Source: Clostridiales bacterium
GTDB taxonomy: Bacteria > Bacillota > Clostridia > Saccharofermentanales > Saccharofermentanaceae
Assembly: GCA_017428545.1 (NCBI GenBank)
Contig: JAFRQR010000033.1
Coordinates: forward strand, 1 to 64,000
Direction: 5' to 3'
Length of the DNA stretch: 64,000 bases
Part shown: piece by piece, positions 8,555 to 16,743 of the stretch
How positions within the stretch are numbered: position 1 is the stretch's first letter
How the letters are laid out: each line of letters starts with the position of its first letter
Made by a program: the position numbers and the translations under genes
Notes under the pieces: generated by a model
Seen by the model: the letters and a program-made list of their open reading frames with translations, nothing else
Told to the model about the DNA's origin: nothing
Databases searched by the model: none

Positions 8555-10285
8555 TTAAGTCTGCCCATTGAATGCGCTAGCCATGCTCCAAAGCACATAT
8601 ACCGAGACCATGGCATCTTTCTTGGCTGTCGATGAAGTGCTGTTACACAACGCTGTGTAAACATAACTCATCGGAGAAGCTGTAACAGTAAAATCACCGA
8701 CATCAGCACAATCACTTTCGATTACATACTCTGTTTCAAGATCTTGCAGATAGATATCATTGATCCTGACTCTGTACTTCTTATCAGCAACTTTGTATGC
8801 GCGCTTCTTCTCTCCGTTCACTGTAACAGGAATAGAATTTGCCGAATACGTTGATTCAGAATTGAGATAGAAATAGATCATAAACGCATTTGTGGTTTCA
8901 AACTCCAATTGGAATGTAACCTTAGAAACATCGGAATTCGCAATGTCCTTTGTAGCAGCCTTGATGCCTTTTCCTTCACACTGGGCGATAGTTGTGTCAT
9001 AACTCTGGAAAACTTCACTGTACACCTTTGAAATCTGAGGATACTTATTTTCCCATGCAGTTTCACCATCCGTATGAATAGATTTCATATACTCCCACAT
9101 ATAGTGAGCAAAATTGACAAACGCCCTTTCAAATCCGTTAGGTATAGCGGAGATAGTTGCCAGATAAGCACTAACTGACATCTCTCCCTGAGCTAATGTC
9201 TCTTCTCCTTTTTTCAACAGGCACAGAACATTGCAGCCCAATTCAACAGAAGAGAGATTGCAACGGAATCCATAGAGAGTCTTTCCATTGTCATCGACAG
9301 TGAAACTACTGTCAAATTCGACGATCTGCGGCTCTCTGCTTCCTACATCGAACTCCATATAACTGCCCGAAAGTTCATTCTCTGTATACGTTCCCGGGTC
9401 AACATAAACATTCAGACCGATCTTTCCATCGAGCGTCATGTTGCAATTCTCAAGTGAAGGTGGAGTAACTACCACTTGTCCTTCAACTTTGAGCAAATAC
9501 TGCGTGCCGTCTTTAACTAATTCATAGTCGCTTGAGCAATTAAAAATACTCGTTGTACCATAATTGTTAGCATCTACGGCAATAGTTACCGGCTTTGAAG
9601 CAGTCGGTACTACTTCAGTCTCTACACCTACACTTGATTTTTCGCAAGATCCTGTCAATGTGATCACAGTATCTTTGCTGAGATAAACATTTCCAATGGT
9701 AGAATCTCCTCCAAGCTGGAGCGTTCCACCTTCAGCCACAAAGATATCACTACCTTTTCCACCCATCGTATAATTGCTATTGAAAATAACATCATTACTG
9801 ATATCTACGGTTCCTTTGCAGTAGATTGCTCCACCGTTTTGCGCGCCATTTCCTTGGAAGGCAACGCCCGGATTCAAATAGAGTGTTCCATTTTCCTCAA
9901 CATATATCGCTCCGCCATTATCAGCAGCTCCACGAACGATATTACTTACGGTGTTATCTGAGTAGAATGTATTATTCATTAATGACAAAGTTGCTCCCGA
10001 CTCTACGACGAAAACTCTTGAATCACCGTATCCTCTCCCTCGGATCTCCTTACCATTAAGATTAATTTGCCATCTAGCGCCTTCAGGAACAACGATAGTG
10101 CTTTCGCCATCTAAAGCTTCACAATTCTCCGACAATGTAACTAGTTCGCCATTAGATGCTTCCAGCTGCGCCTGTAAATCGGCAAAACTGAACTTCTGCT
10201 CATCCGCATGCACGATCATCGGGAACATGGCTACAAGCATAGCTACGCTCACGATGAGTGATATTATCTTACTTTTCTTTCCCAT
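8555..10285 (-). CDS. Secreted beta-helix surface protein, cassette copy 2
   Basis: A 576-residue paralogue of the protein at 6304-8307. It has the same type of signal peptide (MGKKSKIISLIVSVAMLVAMF, cleavage near VHA-DE), a shorter helix region with two GGAIY repeats, and the same C-terminal module from about residue 280 (MTLDGKIGLNVYVD), ending with the shared pattern YRVRINDIYLQDLE and a TA-rich final helix. ATG follows AAGGAGGGAC. Its base composition looks more AT-rich than the neighbouring genes and no AAAAGCAC word occurs in or near it, both consistent with transfer. It is probably transcribed with the 33-residue peptide gene. Confidence 0.78.
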   Translation of the reverse strand: MGKKSKIISLIVSVAMLVAMFPMIVHADEQKFSFADLQAQLEASNGELVTLSENCEALDGESTIVVPEGARWQINLNGKEIRGRGYGDSRVFVVESGATLSLMNNTFYSDNTVSNIVRGAADNGGAIYVEENGTLYLNPGVAFQGNGAQNGGAIYCKGTVDISNDVIFNSNYTMGGKGSDIFVAEGGTLQLGGDSTIGNVYLSKDTVITLTGSCEKSSVGVETEVVPTASKPVTIAVDANNYGTTSIFNCSSDYELVKDGTQYLLKVEGQVVVTPPSLENCNMTLDGKIGLNVYVDPGTYTENELSGSYMEFDVGSREPQIVEFDSSFTVDDNGKTLYGFRCNLSSVELGCNVLCLLKKGEETLAQGEMSVSAYLATISAIPNGFERAFVNFAHYMWEYMKSIHTDGETAWENKYPQISKVYSEVFQSYDTTIAQCEGKGIKAATKDIANSDVSKVTFQLEFETTNAFMIYFYLNSESTYSANSIPVTVNGEKKRAYKVADKKYRVRINDIYLQDLETEYVIESDCADVGDFTVTASPMSYVYTALCNSTSSTAKKDAMVSVYVLWSMASAFNGQT

Positions 10286-10692
10286 TTATGTCCCTCCTTA
10301 TAGCATCCCCTTACAAGGTCAGCGGTAAATGAGTGAGAGGATTTTTGCGTATAACACAATAGCACCATTCGCCAAACGCCTTTTGGGCGCACTAGGTCAT
10401 GATGTCATATTGACTACCATCCTCCATGGTAATCCTTGTCGCCATTTTAGCACCTTTTGTCAAGCAAAATGTTACGTAACTGTGTCTTTTCTCGTCCTTT
10501 TCTTTGTCATGTTGGTTTCTGTTGTCCTCAATTCTTCTGTCAGGTGCGTTTCCGTTTAGGTTCTTTTACGTCTCTTATTTATTTATCTTTATTCAATTGT
10601 TTTTCGAAAAACAGCGGTATAGAATACACTTGCGGTCCGTATCTGACGGGTCTGCAAAGCTAGAAATAATGGATTTCACAGGAGAAACACAT
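10286..10692. other. 407-bp intergenic region between divergent secreted-protein and buk genes
   Basis: No convincing gene. The region is pyrimidine-rich on the plus strand. It holds a TACCAT-CCTCC-ATGGTA palindrome (about 10418-10434) and a CGCC-TTTTG-GGCG hairpin (about 10378-10390). It should hold the promoters of both the cassette copy 2 operon and buk, but I could not fix either with confidence. Confidence 0.5.
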
Positions 10693-11814
10693 ATGCCGGA
10701 AGACAAGAAATATAAACTGCTGATCATTAACCCGGGCTCTACTTCGACGAAGGTAAGCCTTTTTGAAAACGAGACATCACTCTTTGAAAAGAGCCTTTTT
10801 CACGATGCGGACGTGCTTCTTACGTTCCCGCACGTAAACGATCAGATGCCTTTCCGCTATGAAGTCATCCTGAATATGTTAAAAGACGAGGGCGTTCCTC
10901 CGGAAGAGATCGACGTTTTCGTCGGCCGCGGCGGTTCTGCCTGCACACAACCGGGCGGTATCACGAAGATCGACCAGAAGCTCTATGACGATACTGTCGC
11001 AGCCGTCGGCGGAAGCGAACATCCTGCCAAACTGGGCGTTATGCTTGCCTGGAAGTTCGCACAGGAATTCAATAAACCGGCATTCACACTGAACCCGACC
11101 AACGTCGATGAGTACTGTGACTATGCAAGACTTACCGGTATCAAGGGCATTTACCGTGTCTCCCACTCCCACGTTCTCAACCAGAAGGCCGTCGCGGAGT
11201 ATCACGCGGAGCATGTCATGAATAAGAAATATGAAGACTGTAATTTTGTTGTCGCTCACATCGATGGCGGCATTACGGTCAGTGCACATGACCACGGCAA
11301 GATGGTCGACGGTAACATGGGCGCCGACGGAGAAGGCGCTTTTACCCCGACAAGAATCGGATCCGTACCGGTGCTTTCACTTCTGGATTATATTGAGGAG
11401 CATTCCGTTGCAGACGTTCGTCTCCGCTGCTCGAGAGCCGGCGGTTTCGTTGATCTTTTCGGCACGGCCAATGCGGACACTATCCATGATCTGGTCGACA
11501 AGGGCGACGCGAAGGCTTCTCTTGTCTGGAACACGATGCTGTATCAGATCTGCAAGATGATCGGCGAGATGAGCTGCGTTCTCTGCGGCAAAGTCGACGG
11601 CATCCTTCTGACGGGCGGACTTCTCCGTTTTGCCGATGTAAAAGCAACGATCGAAAAGCGCTGTGGCTGGATCGCTCCGATCGCTGATTATCCGGGCGAG
11701 ATGGAGCAGGAAGCTCTGGCGCTTCCGGCACTGAAAGTCATGCAGGGTAAGCTCACCCCGCTCACATATACAGGCAAACCGGTCTGGGACGGATTCCCGG
11801 GAATAGAATTTTAA
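10693..11814 (+). CDS. buk: Butyrate kinase
   Basis: The 373-residue protein belongs to the acetate/butyrate kinase (ASKHA) family and resembles butyrate kinase: LLIINPGSTSTKVSLFENE at the N-terminus, VGRGGSACTQPGGITKID, HPAKLGVMLAWKFA, a NPTNVDEYCDYARLTG segment and VVAHIDGGITVSAHDHGKMVD. It makes ATP from butyryl-phosphate (or a related acyl-phosphate) in the last step of butyrate formation. Start chosen at ATG 10693, preceded by GGAG; an upstream in-frame extension lacks family similarity. A phosphotransacetylase gene follows after about 50 bases, so the two probably act in series. Confidence 0.88.
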   Translation: MPEDKKYKLLIINPGSTSTKVSLFENETSLFEKSLFHDADVLLTFPHVNDQMPFRYEVILNMLKDEGVPPEEIDVFVGRGGSACTQPGGITKIDQKLYDDTVAAVGGSEHPAKLGVMLAWKFAQEFNKPAFTLNPTNVDEYCDYARLTGIKGIYRVSHSHVLNQKAVAEYHAEHVMNKKYEDCNFVVAHIDGGITVSAHDHGKMVDGNMGADGEGAFTPTRIGSVPVLSLLDYIEEHSVADVRLRCSRAGGFVDLFGTANADTIHDLVDKGDAKASLVWNTMLYQICKMIGEMSCVLCGKVDGILLTGGLLRFADVKATIEKRCGWIAPIADYPGEMEQEALALPALKVMQGKLTPLTYTGKPVWDGFPGIEF

Positions 11815-11866
11815 GTAAACCGGAAGGTGCTTTTCGCGCCGAAGGAAAAACGAGGAGGAAATGACC

Positions 11867-12859
11867 ATGAGTTTGATTGAAAAGATCCGTGCTAAGGCAC
11901 AGGCAAACGTTAAGAAGATCGTGCTTCCGGAAGGTGATGAGCCGCGTACCGTGAAGGCCGCGGAGATCATTAAGAAGGAAGGGCTCGCCGAGCCGGTCCT
12001 GATCGGTGTTCCCGAGCAGGTCAAAAAAGTGGCTTCTGAGCAGGGCGCAGATATCACGGGTATCGAGATCGTCGATCCGTGTAACAGTGTGAAATCCGAT
12101 GAATATGCGAATACTTTCTATGAGCTTCGTAAGGCGAAGGGCGTAACTGAGGAAGATGCAAAGAAGATCGTCAAAGATCCGATGTACTTCGGCATCATGA
12201 TGGTCAAGCTCGGCGATGCGGACGGACTCGTTTCCGGTGCCGTTCATACCACAGGCGATATGCTCCGTCCGGCACTTCAGATCATTAAGGCAAAGCCGGG
12301 CATGTCGATCGTTTCCAGTTCTTTTCTTATGGAGTGCCCGAACAAGGAACTCGGCGAGGATGGCCTTCTGGTCTATGCCGACTGCGTCGTTAATCCGTGC
12401 CCGACCGCGGAAGAGACTGCTCAGATCGCAGTTTCCGCAGCAGAGACCGCACGTGTCCTCTGTGGCATCGAGGAGCCGAGAGTTGCTCTTCTTTCCTTCT
12501 CCACGAAGGGCAGTGCGAAGCACGATCTGGTCACAAAGATGCAGGAAGCAACAAGGATCGCGCACGAACTCGCACCGGATCTTCTTCTCGACGGCGAGAT
12601 GCAGTTTGACGCCGCTCTCGTTCCGGAGATCGGTGCATCGAAGGCTCCGGGTTCTCCGGTCGCCGGCCGTGCGAATGTCCTTATTTTCCCGGATCTTCAG
12701 GCAGGTAATATCGGATATAAGATCACCCAGAGGATCGGCGGCGCTGACTGCTTCGCGGTTCTCCAGGGCCTGGCAAAGCCTTGTAACGACCTCTCCCGCG
12801 GATGCTCTGTCGAGGATATCGTCAACACCGTCGCAATGACCGCCGTTCAGGCACAGTAA
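11867..12859 (+). CDS. pta: Phosphate acetyltransferase-type enzyme
   Basis: The protein has the length (330 residues) and motifs of clostridial Pta: KIVLPEGDEPRTVKAAE at the N-terminus, VSGAVHTTGDMLRPALQII, SIVSSSFLMECP, a VALLSFSTKGSAKH segment and SPVAGRANVLIFPDLQAGNIGYK. Pta converts acyl-CoA and phosphate to acyl-phosphate plus CoA. Dedicated phosphobutyryltransferases (Ptb) are usually nearer 300 residues, so this looks like Pta although it stands next to a butyrate kinase. ATG at 11867 is eight bases from AGGAGG; the ATG at 11861 is only two bases from it. A hairpin terminator follows at 12875. Confidence 0.85.
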   Translation: MSLIEKIRAKAQANVKKIVLPEGDEPRTVKAAEIIKKEGLAEPVLIGVPEQVKKVASEQGADITGIEIVDPCNSVKSDEYANTFYELRKAKGVTEEDAKKIVKDPMYFGIMMVKLGDADGLVSGAVHTTGDMLRPALQIIKAKPGMSIVSSSFLMECPNKELGEDGLLVYADCVVNPCPTAEETAQIAVSAAETARVLCGIEEPRVALLSFSTKGSAKHDLVTKMQEATRIAHELAPDLLLDGEMQFDAALVPEIGASKAPGSPVAGRANVLIFPDLQAGNIGYKITQRIGGADCFAVLQGLAKPCNDLSRGCSVEDIVNTVAMTAVQAQ

Positions 12860-12874
12860 TCATCTGACCACAGG

Positions 12875-12912
12875 GCAGCAGGGGCTTTCGGCTTTTGCTG
12901 CTTATGTTTTTT
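12875..12912 (+). terminator. Hairpin terminator after pta
   Basis: GCAGCA (12875-12880) pairs with TGCTGC (12896-12901), followed by TTATGTTTTTT. It lies directly before the ribosome-binding site of the next gene, so read-through or attenuation could set that gene's level. Confidence 0.65.
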
Positions 12913-12922
12913 CGGAGGCAAT

Positions 12923-13405
12923 ATGGCAAAATACTTCGTCTGTTCGGATATTCACGGCGCGGAATCCCGCCTGGAAAGCGCCCTCACCCGGCACAGTGAC
13001 ATCGATACCGTCATTGTGTGCGGTGATCTGGAGATGGAAGTGTATGATGTCGAGGAGATCATCCGGAGATGCACTTCCCGCTCGATCGATATCCGTATGG
13101 TCAGAGGGAACTGCGATTCGTGGTTTTCTTCCTCTTCGCGCATCCCGGACCAGATCACGCTGACTTTTAATACGAAGCACAAAGCACTGGTCATGCACAG
13201 TCACCTGTACCGTGCGAGCTCGGAACTCATGGCTTACGCCGCAAAGGAAAATGCGTGCGACACCGTTATCTACGGGCACACGCACAGGCAGACCGACAAG
13301 GAAGTGTACGGCATCCGATTCTTAAATCCGGGCGCGATGAAAAACGGAAACTACCTGATCATCGAGACCTCCGGAAAAGGAGATCTCGAAGTCACTCTTT
13401 ACTGA
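12923..13405 (+). CDS. YfcE/MJ0936-type metallophosphoesterase
   Basis: This 160-residue protein has the full motif set of the small calcineurin-like phosphodiesterases (Metallophos_2): SDIHG, CGDLEM, VRGNCDSW, the HSHLY segment, YGHTHRQ and FLNPGAM. Such enzymes are cytosolic, bind two divalent metals and cleave artificial or small phosphodiesters; the native substrate is rarely known. GGAGG precedes ATG at 12923. It lies downstream of the pta terminator and is itself followed by a strong terminator. Confidence 0.88.
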   Translation: MAKYFVCSDIHGAESRLESALTRHSDIDTVIVCGDLEMEVYDVEEIIRRCTSRSIDIRMVRGNCDSWFSSSSRIPDQITLTFNTKHKALVMHSHLYRASSELMAYAAKENACDTVIYGHTHRQTDKEVYGIRFLNPGAMKNGNYLIIETSGKGDLEVTLY

Positions 13406-13433
13406 AAAAGTATCACTGACAAGTGCTTTTCGG

Positions 13434-13463
13434 GCGGGATCTATACAACGGATCCCGCTTTTT
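13434..13463 (+). terminator. Strong rho-independent terminator
   Basis: Eight-base perfect arms GCGGGATC and GATCCCGC are followed by TTTTTC. An AAGTGCTTTT word lies immediately upstream. It ends the buk-pta-phosphodiesterase block. Confidence 0.88.
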
Positions 13464-13530
13464 CATGCCTTTTGTTTTATGCCGATCGTGTCGAAAACTT
13501 TCGGAATTTTGCCGAAGTACTGCCGTTTAG

Positions 13531-13559
13531 TTGAATAGGCTATCTAAAGAAAGTATAAT
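13531..13559 (+). promoter_or_regulatory. Sigma-A promoter of the larBC-linked operon
   Basis: TTGAAT (13531-13536) and TATAAT (13554-13559) are spaced exactly 17 bases, 70 bases upstream of the first ATG. Four genes follow with tight spacing and no internal terminator. Confidence 0.82.
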
Positions 13560-13628
13560 TATCCTGTGAAAGAATATGGGAGAAGTCTCACATTTTATTT
13601 TCCTGAAGGTTTAAGGAGGCACAAACTT

Positions 13629-14051
13629 ATGGCTTGTTTTTTAGTTCCTACAACTGAAGCGATCATCACTACGATCGCACAGAAAGTTCTTGCAAAGAAA
13701 GAATCAAATATGGAGATCCATCACGAGGGGTCTTCCGAGATCGTTGAAAAATCCCGTTTTTCTCATAAGCTGAAATGGCTCAATAATATGCTCTGGGGCG
13801 GTTCCGCACTTCTTGCGCTCGAGCACGTTTGGCATGGTGAAGTAGTACCGTGGTTCCCGTTCCTGACGGCGGCAAATGATCCTTCTTCCCGTTCGGAAAT
13901 GTTCCATGAGATGGCAACGGTCGGTGTAGCAATGGCACTTCTCGTAACTGCGGTATGGGCCGGCATGGTCATCGTTTCTTCCCGTCTCGAAAAGCGCGCC
14001 GGCAAGCTCGCCGAGGTCGTTGTCGAGGAGTCTTCTGAAGAAAAGAAGTGA
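13629..14051 (+). CDS. Small membrane protein upstream of larB (unknown)
   Basis: A 140-residue protein starting MACFLVPTTEAIITTI after AAGGAGG. Two likely membrane helices lie near residues 52-68 and 95-118. Between and before them are potential metal-binding or polar residues (EHVWHGE, then PWFPFL). The C-terminus is charged (VVVEESSEEKK). I do not recognise an assigned function. It is the first gene of an operon with a second small membrane protein and larB-larC, and the four genes are separated by 9, 2 and -4 bases, so a role linked to nickel supply or to the nickel-pincer pathway is plausible but unproven. Confidence 0.75.
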   Translation: MACFLVPTTEAIITTIAQKVLAKKESNMEIHHEGSSEIVEKSRFSHKLKWLNNMLWGGSALLALEHVWHGEVVPWFPFLTAANDPSSRSEMFHEMATVGVAMALLVTAVWAGMVIVSSRLEKRAGKLAEVVVEESSEEKK

Positions 14052-14060
14052 GGTGATCGC

Positions 14061-14378
14061 ATGACTTTATTACTGACTGTTTTTGCTGCGATCATCGCAA
14101 CTATCGTTTGGTACAAAAATGCTCCGAAGGACGACTTTAAAGTCGGCACTCTCGCTCTGATCTACTGGGGTGCTTCCCTGATGTGGACATGCGATGCCAT
14201 CTTCGAGTACGCTGAGCTGAAAGACGAATTCTTCCAGCCGGCAACTGCCGACATGATCAACGATGCTTTCCTCGGGCTCACCGTCATTGCCCTGGGTCTG
14301 ATCATCTGGCTGGTCGTTCTTCTGGCAAAAGATCCGAAGGGTGTTATTAAGGCAAAACTCCTTTCGAAAAAGAACTGA
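14061..14378 (+). CDS. Small membrane protein upstream of larB (unknown), second gene
   Basis: A 105-residue protein that is mostly membrane: helices near 1-18, 28-50 and 70-92. The middle helix contains WTCDAIFEY, with Cys, Asp and Glu that could be functional. The C-terminus is basic (KAKLLSKKN). GAGGTG lies upstream of ATG at 14061, nine bases after the preceding stop. It probably forms a two-component membrane complex with the preceding protein (inference from the tight gene pair). No assigned function is known to me. Confidence 0.75.
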   Translation: MTLLLTVFAAIIATIVWYKNAPKDDFKVGTLALIYWGASLMWTCDAIFEYAELKDEFFQPATADMINDAFLGLTVIALGLIIWLVVLLAKDPKGVIKAKLLSKKN

Positions 14379-14380
14379 TA

Positions 14381-15136
14381 ATGAACACGGGAATTAAACA
14401 AATACTCGAATCACTTGAGCGCGGCGATATCACTTCGGAGGAAGCTCTCCTGAAGCTGAAGGCCGCGCCTTTTGATGACCTCGGATATGCGAAAGTGGAT
14501 ACGCACAGAAGTATCCTGCAGGGCGCAGCCGAGGTGATCTATGGTGCGGGAAAAACACCTTCGCAAATCATCGGGATCATGAAGTCGATGATCAATAACG
14601 GGCAGGAACGCATCCTGGTCACGCGTCTTTCCGAAGAGGCTGCTTCCGAGGTCAAAGCCGCAATCGACATCACATACTTTACAGAAGCACGCATCGGGTT
14701 TTACGGTGCTTTTCCCAAGGCCGACGGCATCGGGAAGATCGTCGTTGCGACCGGCGGCACAAGTGACATTCCCGTGGCGGAAGAAGCCGCGGTCACCGCG
14801 GAAAGCTACGGCAACGAAGTCGTCCGGCTGTATGACGTGGGAGTCGCCGGACTTCATCGTCTTCTTGCCCATAAAGAAGAGATCATGACGGCAAGTGTCA
14901 TCATCGCGATCGCCGGCATGGAGGGCGCGCTCGCAAGCGTCATCGGCGGCCTTGCCGACTGCCCTGTCATCGCCGTTCCGACATCCGTCGGATATGGAGC
15001 TTCTTTTGAAGGATTATCCGCTCTGCTCTCAATGCTCAATTCCTGCGCCAGCGGCGTGTCTGTCGTCAACATCGACAATGGATTCGGCGCCGGCTATCTG
15101 GCCAGCATGATCAACCATATGGAGGCGAAAAAATGA
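14381..15136 (+). CDS. larB: Pyridinium-3,5-biscarboxylic acid mononucleotide synthase LarB
   Basis: The 251-residue protein is LarB of the nickel-pincer cofactor pathway, an AIR-carboxylase-like enzyme that carboxylates and hydrolyses nicotinic acid adenine dinucleotide. Visible features are the N-terminal ILESLERGDITSEEALLKLK, DDLGYAKVDTHRS, the core VVATGGTSDIPVAEEAAVTAE, and the end AIAGMEGALASVIGGL with VPTSVGYGASFEG. It has no own ribosome-binding site and starts 2 bases after the previous stop, implying translational coupling. It overlaps larC by four bases (ATGA). LarE and the client enzyme LarA are not in the window. Confidence 0.92.
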   Translation: MNTGIKQILESLERGDITSEEALLKLKAAPFDDLGYAKVDTHRSILQGAAEVIYGAGKTPSQIIGIMKSMINNGQERILVTRLSEEAASEVKAAIDITYFTEARIGFYGAFPKADGIGKIVVATGGTSDIPVAEEAAVTAESYGNEVVRLYDVGVAGLHRLLAHKEEIMTASVIIAIAGMEGALASVIGGLADCPVIAVPTSVGYGASFEGLSALLSMLNSCASGVSVVNIDNGFGAGYLASMINHMEAKK

Positions 15137-16470
15137 AAGTCCTGTACATCGATTGTTCCATGGGCGCCGCGGGCGACATGCTGAGCGCAGCGCTTTTCGA
15201 GCTTCTTCCGAAAGAAGAGCGTGAAGCCTTTGTTGAGAAACTGAATTCGCGCGGGATCCCGGGCGTGAAATATGTGGCGGAACCTGCTGTCAAATGCGGC
15301 ATCACCGGCACGCATATGTCGGTGCTTGTTAATGGTGAAGAAGAGGGCTGCGGATGCGGCCACGAACACTCTCACGAGCACGAATATCATCACGACCATG
15401 AGCACTCACACGACCATGAGCATCACCACGATCATGAACACGAGCATGAACATTCCCATGAGCATGGTCATTCGCACCATCACAGCAGCATGCACGATAT
15501 CGAGCATATCGTGGGGGATCATATGAAGCTTCCCACTTCGGTGGCGCTGGATGTACTGGCTGTTTATCAGGAGATCGCCGAGGCCGAGAGCCACGTGCAC
15601 GGTCAGCCTGTCGATCAGATCCATTTCCACGAGGTCGGCTCGATGGATGCGGTCGCGGACATCACGGCGGTCTGCCTTCTCATGAAAAAACTTGCACCGG
15701 ATGAAGTGATCGTTTCTCCGATCCACGTCGGTTCCGGCACAGTAAAATGCGCACACGGCATCCTTCCTGTTCCCGCTCCGGCAACGGCGCGTATCCTTCA
15801 GGGGATCCCCACATACAGTGCAGACATCAATGGCGAACTTTGCACACCGACAGGCGCCGCACTTCTGAAACATTTTGCTACGGGCTTCGGGAAACAGCCC
15901 ATGATGAAAACTTCCGCCATCGGTTACGGCATGGGTAAAAAAGACTTCCCGAGAGCCAATTGTGTACGCGTTATGCTCGGTGAAACGGTAGAAGAGAGCG
16001 TCGGTTCCACAGCTTCCGCTGATGCTGCTTTTGCTTCCAACGGCGACATTATCGAACTTTCCTGTAATGTCGATGACATGACCGGCGAAGCGGTCGGATT
16101 TGCCATGGAGCGTCTTTTCGAAGCAGGCGCAAACGAAGTCTTCACCGTTCCCTGCGGCATGAAAAAATCCCGTCCGGGCATTCTTCTTCGCGTACTCTGT
16201 AAGCCCGAAGATAAAGAGAAATTCGTCAAGCTGCTTTTCGAGCATACGACAACGATCGGCATCCGCGAAACAAAAATGCAGCGCTATATGCTGGACAGAC
16301 AGATCTACAAAGTCGATACCTCTTTCGGACCCGTCCGGGTAAAAGTCTCTTCCGGTTACGGCGTCACAAGAAAGAAAGTCGAGTATGAAGATCTCGCGAA
16401 GATCGCAAAAGAAAAAGGTATTTCTCTTTCGGAAGTGGAGAAGATTATCCACAAAGATCTGGACGTTTGA
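15133..16470 (+). CDS. larC: Nickel-pincer cofactor nickel-insertion protein LarC
   Basis: The 445-residue protein has the LarC hallmarks: YIDCSMGAAGDML at the start, HFHEVGSMDAVADI, the SGTVKCAHGILPVPAPA segment, CTPTGAALL, and a CNVDDMTGEAVGFAMERL region. LarC inserts nickel into the pincer cofactor using CTP. Residues about 72-118 form a very His-rich stretch (about half His, with Glu/Asp) that probably binds nickel. In Lactiplantibacillus plantarum larC needs a programmed frameshift; here it is one uninterrupted frame. Confidence 0.93.
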   Translation: MKVLYIDCSMGAAGDMLSAALFELLPKEEREAFVEKLNSRGIPGVKYVAEPAVKCGITGTHMSVLVNGEEEGCGCGHEHSHEHEYHHDHEHSHDHEHHHDHEHEHEHSHEHGHSHHHSSMHDIEHIVGDHMKLPTSVALDVLAVYQEIAEAESHVHGQPVDQIHFHEVGSMDAVADITAVCLLMKKLAPDEVIVSPIHVGSGTVKCAHGILPVPAPATARILQGIPTYSADINGELCTPTGAALLKHFATGFGKQPMMKTSAIGYGMGKKDFPRANCVRVMLGETVEESVGSTASADAAFASNGDIIELSCNVDDMTGEAVGFAMERLFEAGANEVFTVPCGMKKSRPGILLRVLCKPEDKEKFVKLLFEHTTTIGIRETKMQRYMLDRQIYKVDTSFGPVRVKVSSGYGVTRKKVEYEDLAKIAKEKGISLSEVEKIIHKDLDV

Positions 16471-16524
16471 TATCTAGTTTTTCGACGGCTTCCGACAAAA
16501 CCATGGCGTGTTTTCTGCATTAAC

Positions 16525-16700
16525 TGTTCTAGGTTTTGTTCTAAAAACGTGTGAAAAATAGAACGAAACATAGAACAAGCAAGAATGTTCTAGGTTTTGT
16601 TCTAAAAATGCGCGAAAAATAGAACGAAACATAGAACAAGCAGAAATTCTATGTTTCGTTCTAATAATTCCAAAAAAGTAGAACAGAATGTAGAACAGTT
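16525..16700. repeat. Tandem hairpin array built on TAGAAC/GTTCTA
   Basis: Two 61-base direct repeats start at 16525 and 16586 and a degenerate third begins near 16647. Each unit is an imperfect palindrome: GTTCTAGGTTTTGTTCTA pairs with TAGAACGAAACATAGAAC. The array lies between convergent larC and the fumarase beta gene. The word is related to the TAGGACTAAA hairpins at 47.8 kb. Confidence 0.85.
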
Positions 16701-16743
16701 CCCGTCATAAGATAGCTCGCGGAACTGTTCTCCCGAGCAGGAG

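Noticed and set aside
10329..10559. Plus-strand open frame upstream of buk
   Set aside because: No ribosome-binding site, and the hydrophobic end reflects the T-rich leader; not supported as a gene.
10504..10692. N-terminal extension of butyrate kinase
   Set aside because: The extension is Phe/Ser-rich and lacks family similarity; ATG 10693 has GGAG and gives the usual start.
15340..15490. CAC/CAT-rich tandem repeat in larC as a VNTR or frameshift site
   Set aside because: It encodes the His-rich LarC segment in frame; codon use varies, and larC reads through without a shift.
16525..16700. Possible CRISPR array
   Set aside because: Only two to three units, and the whole 61-base unit repeats with no variable spacers; no cas genes in the window.
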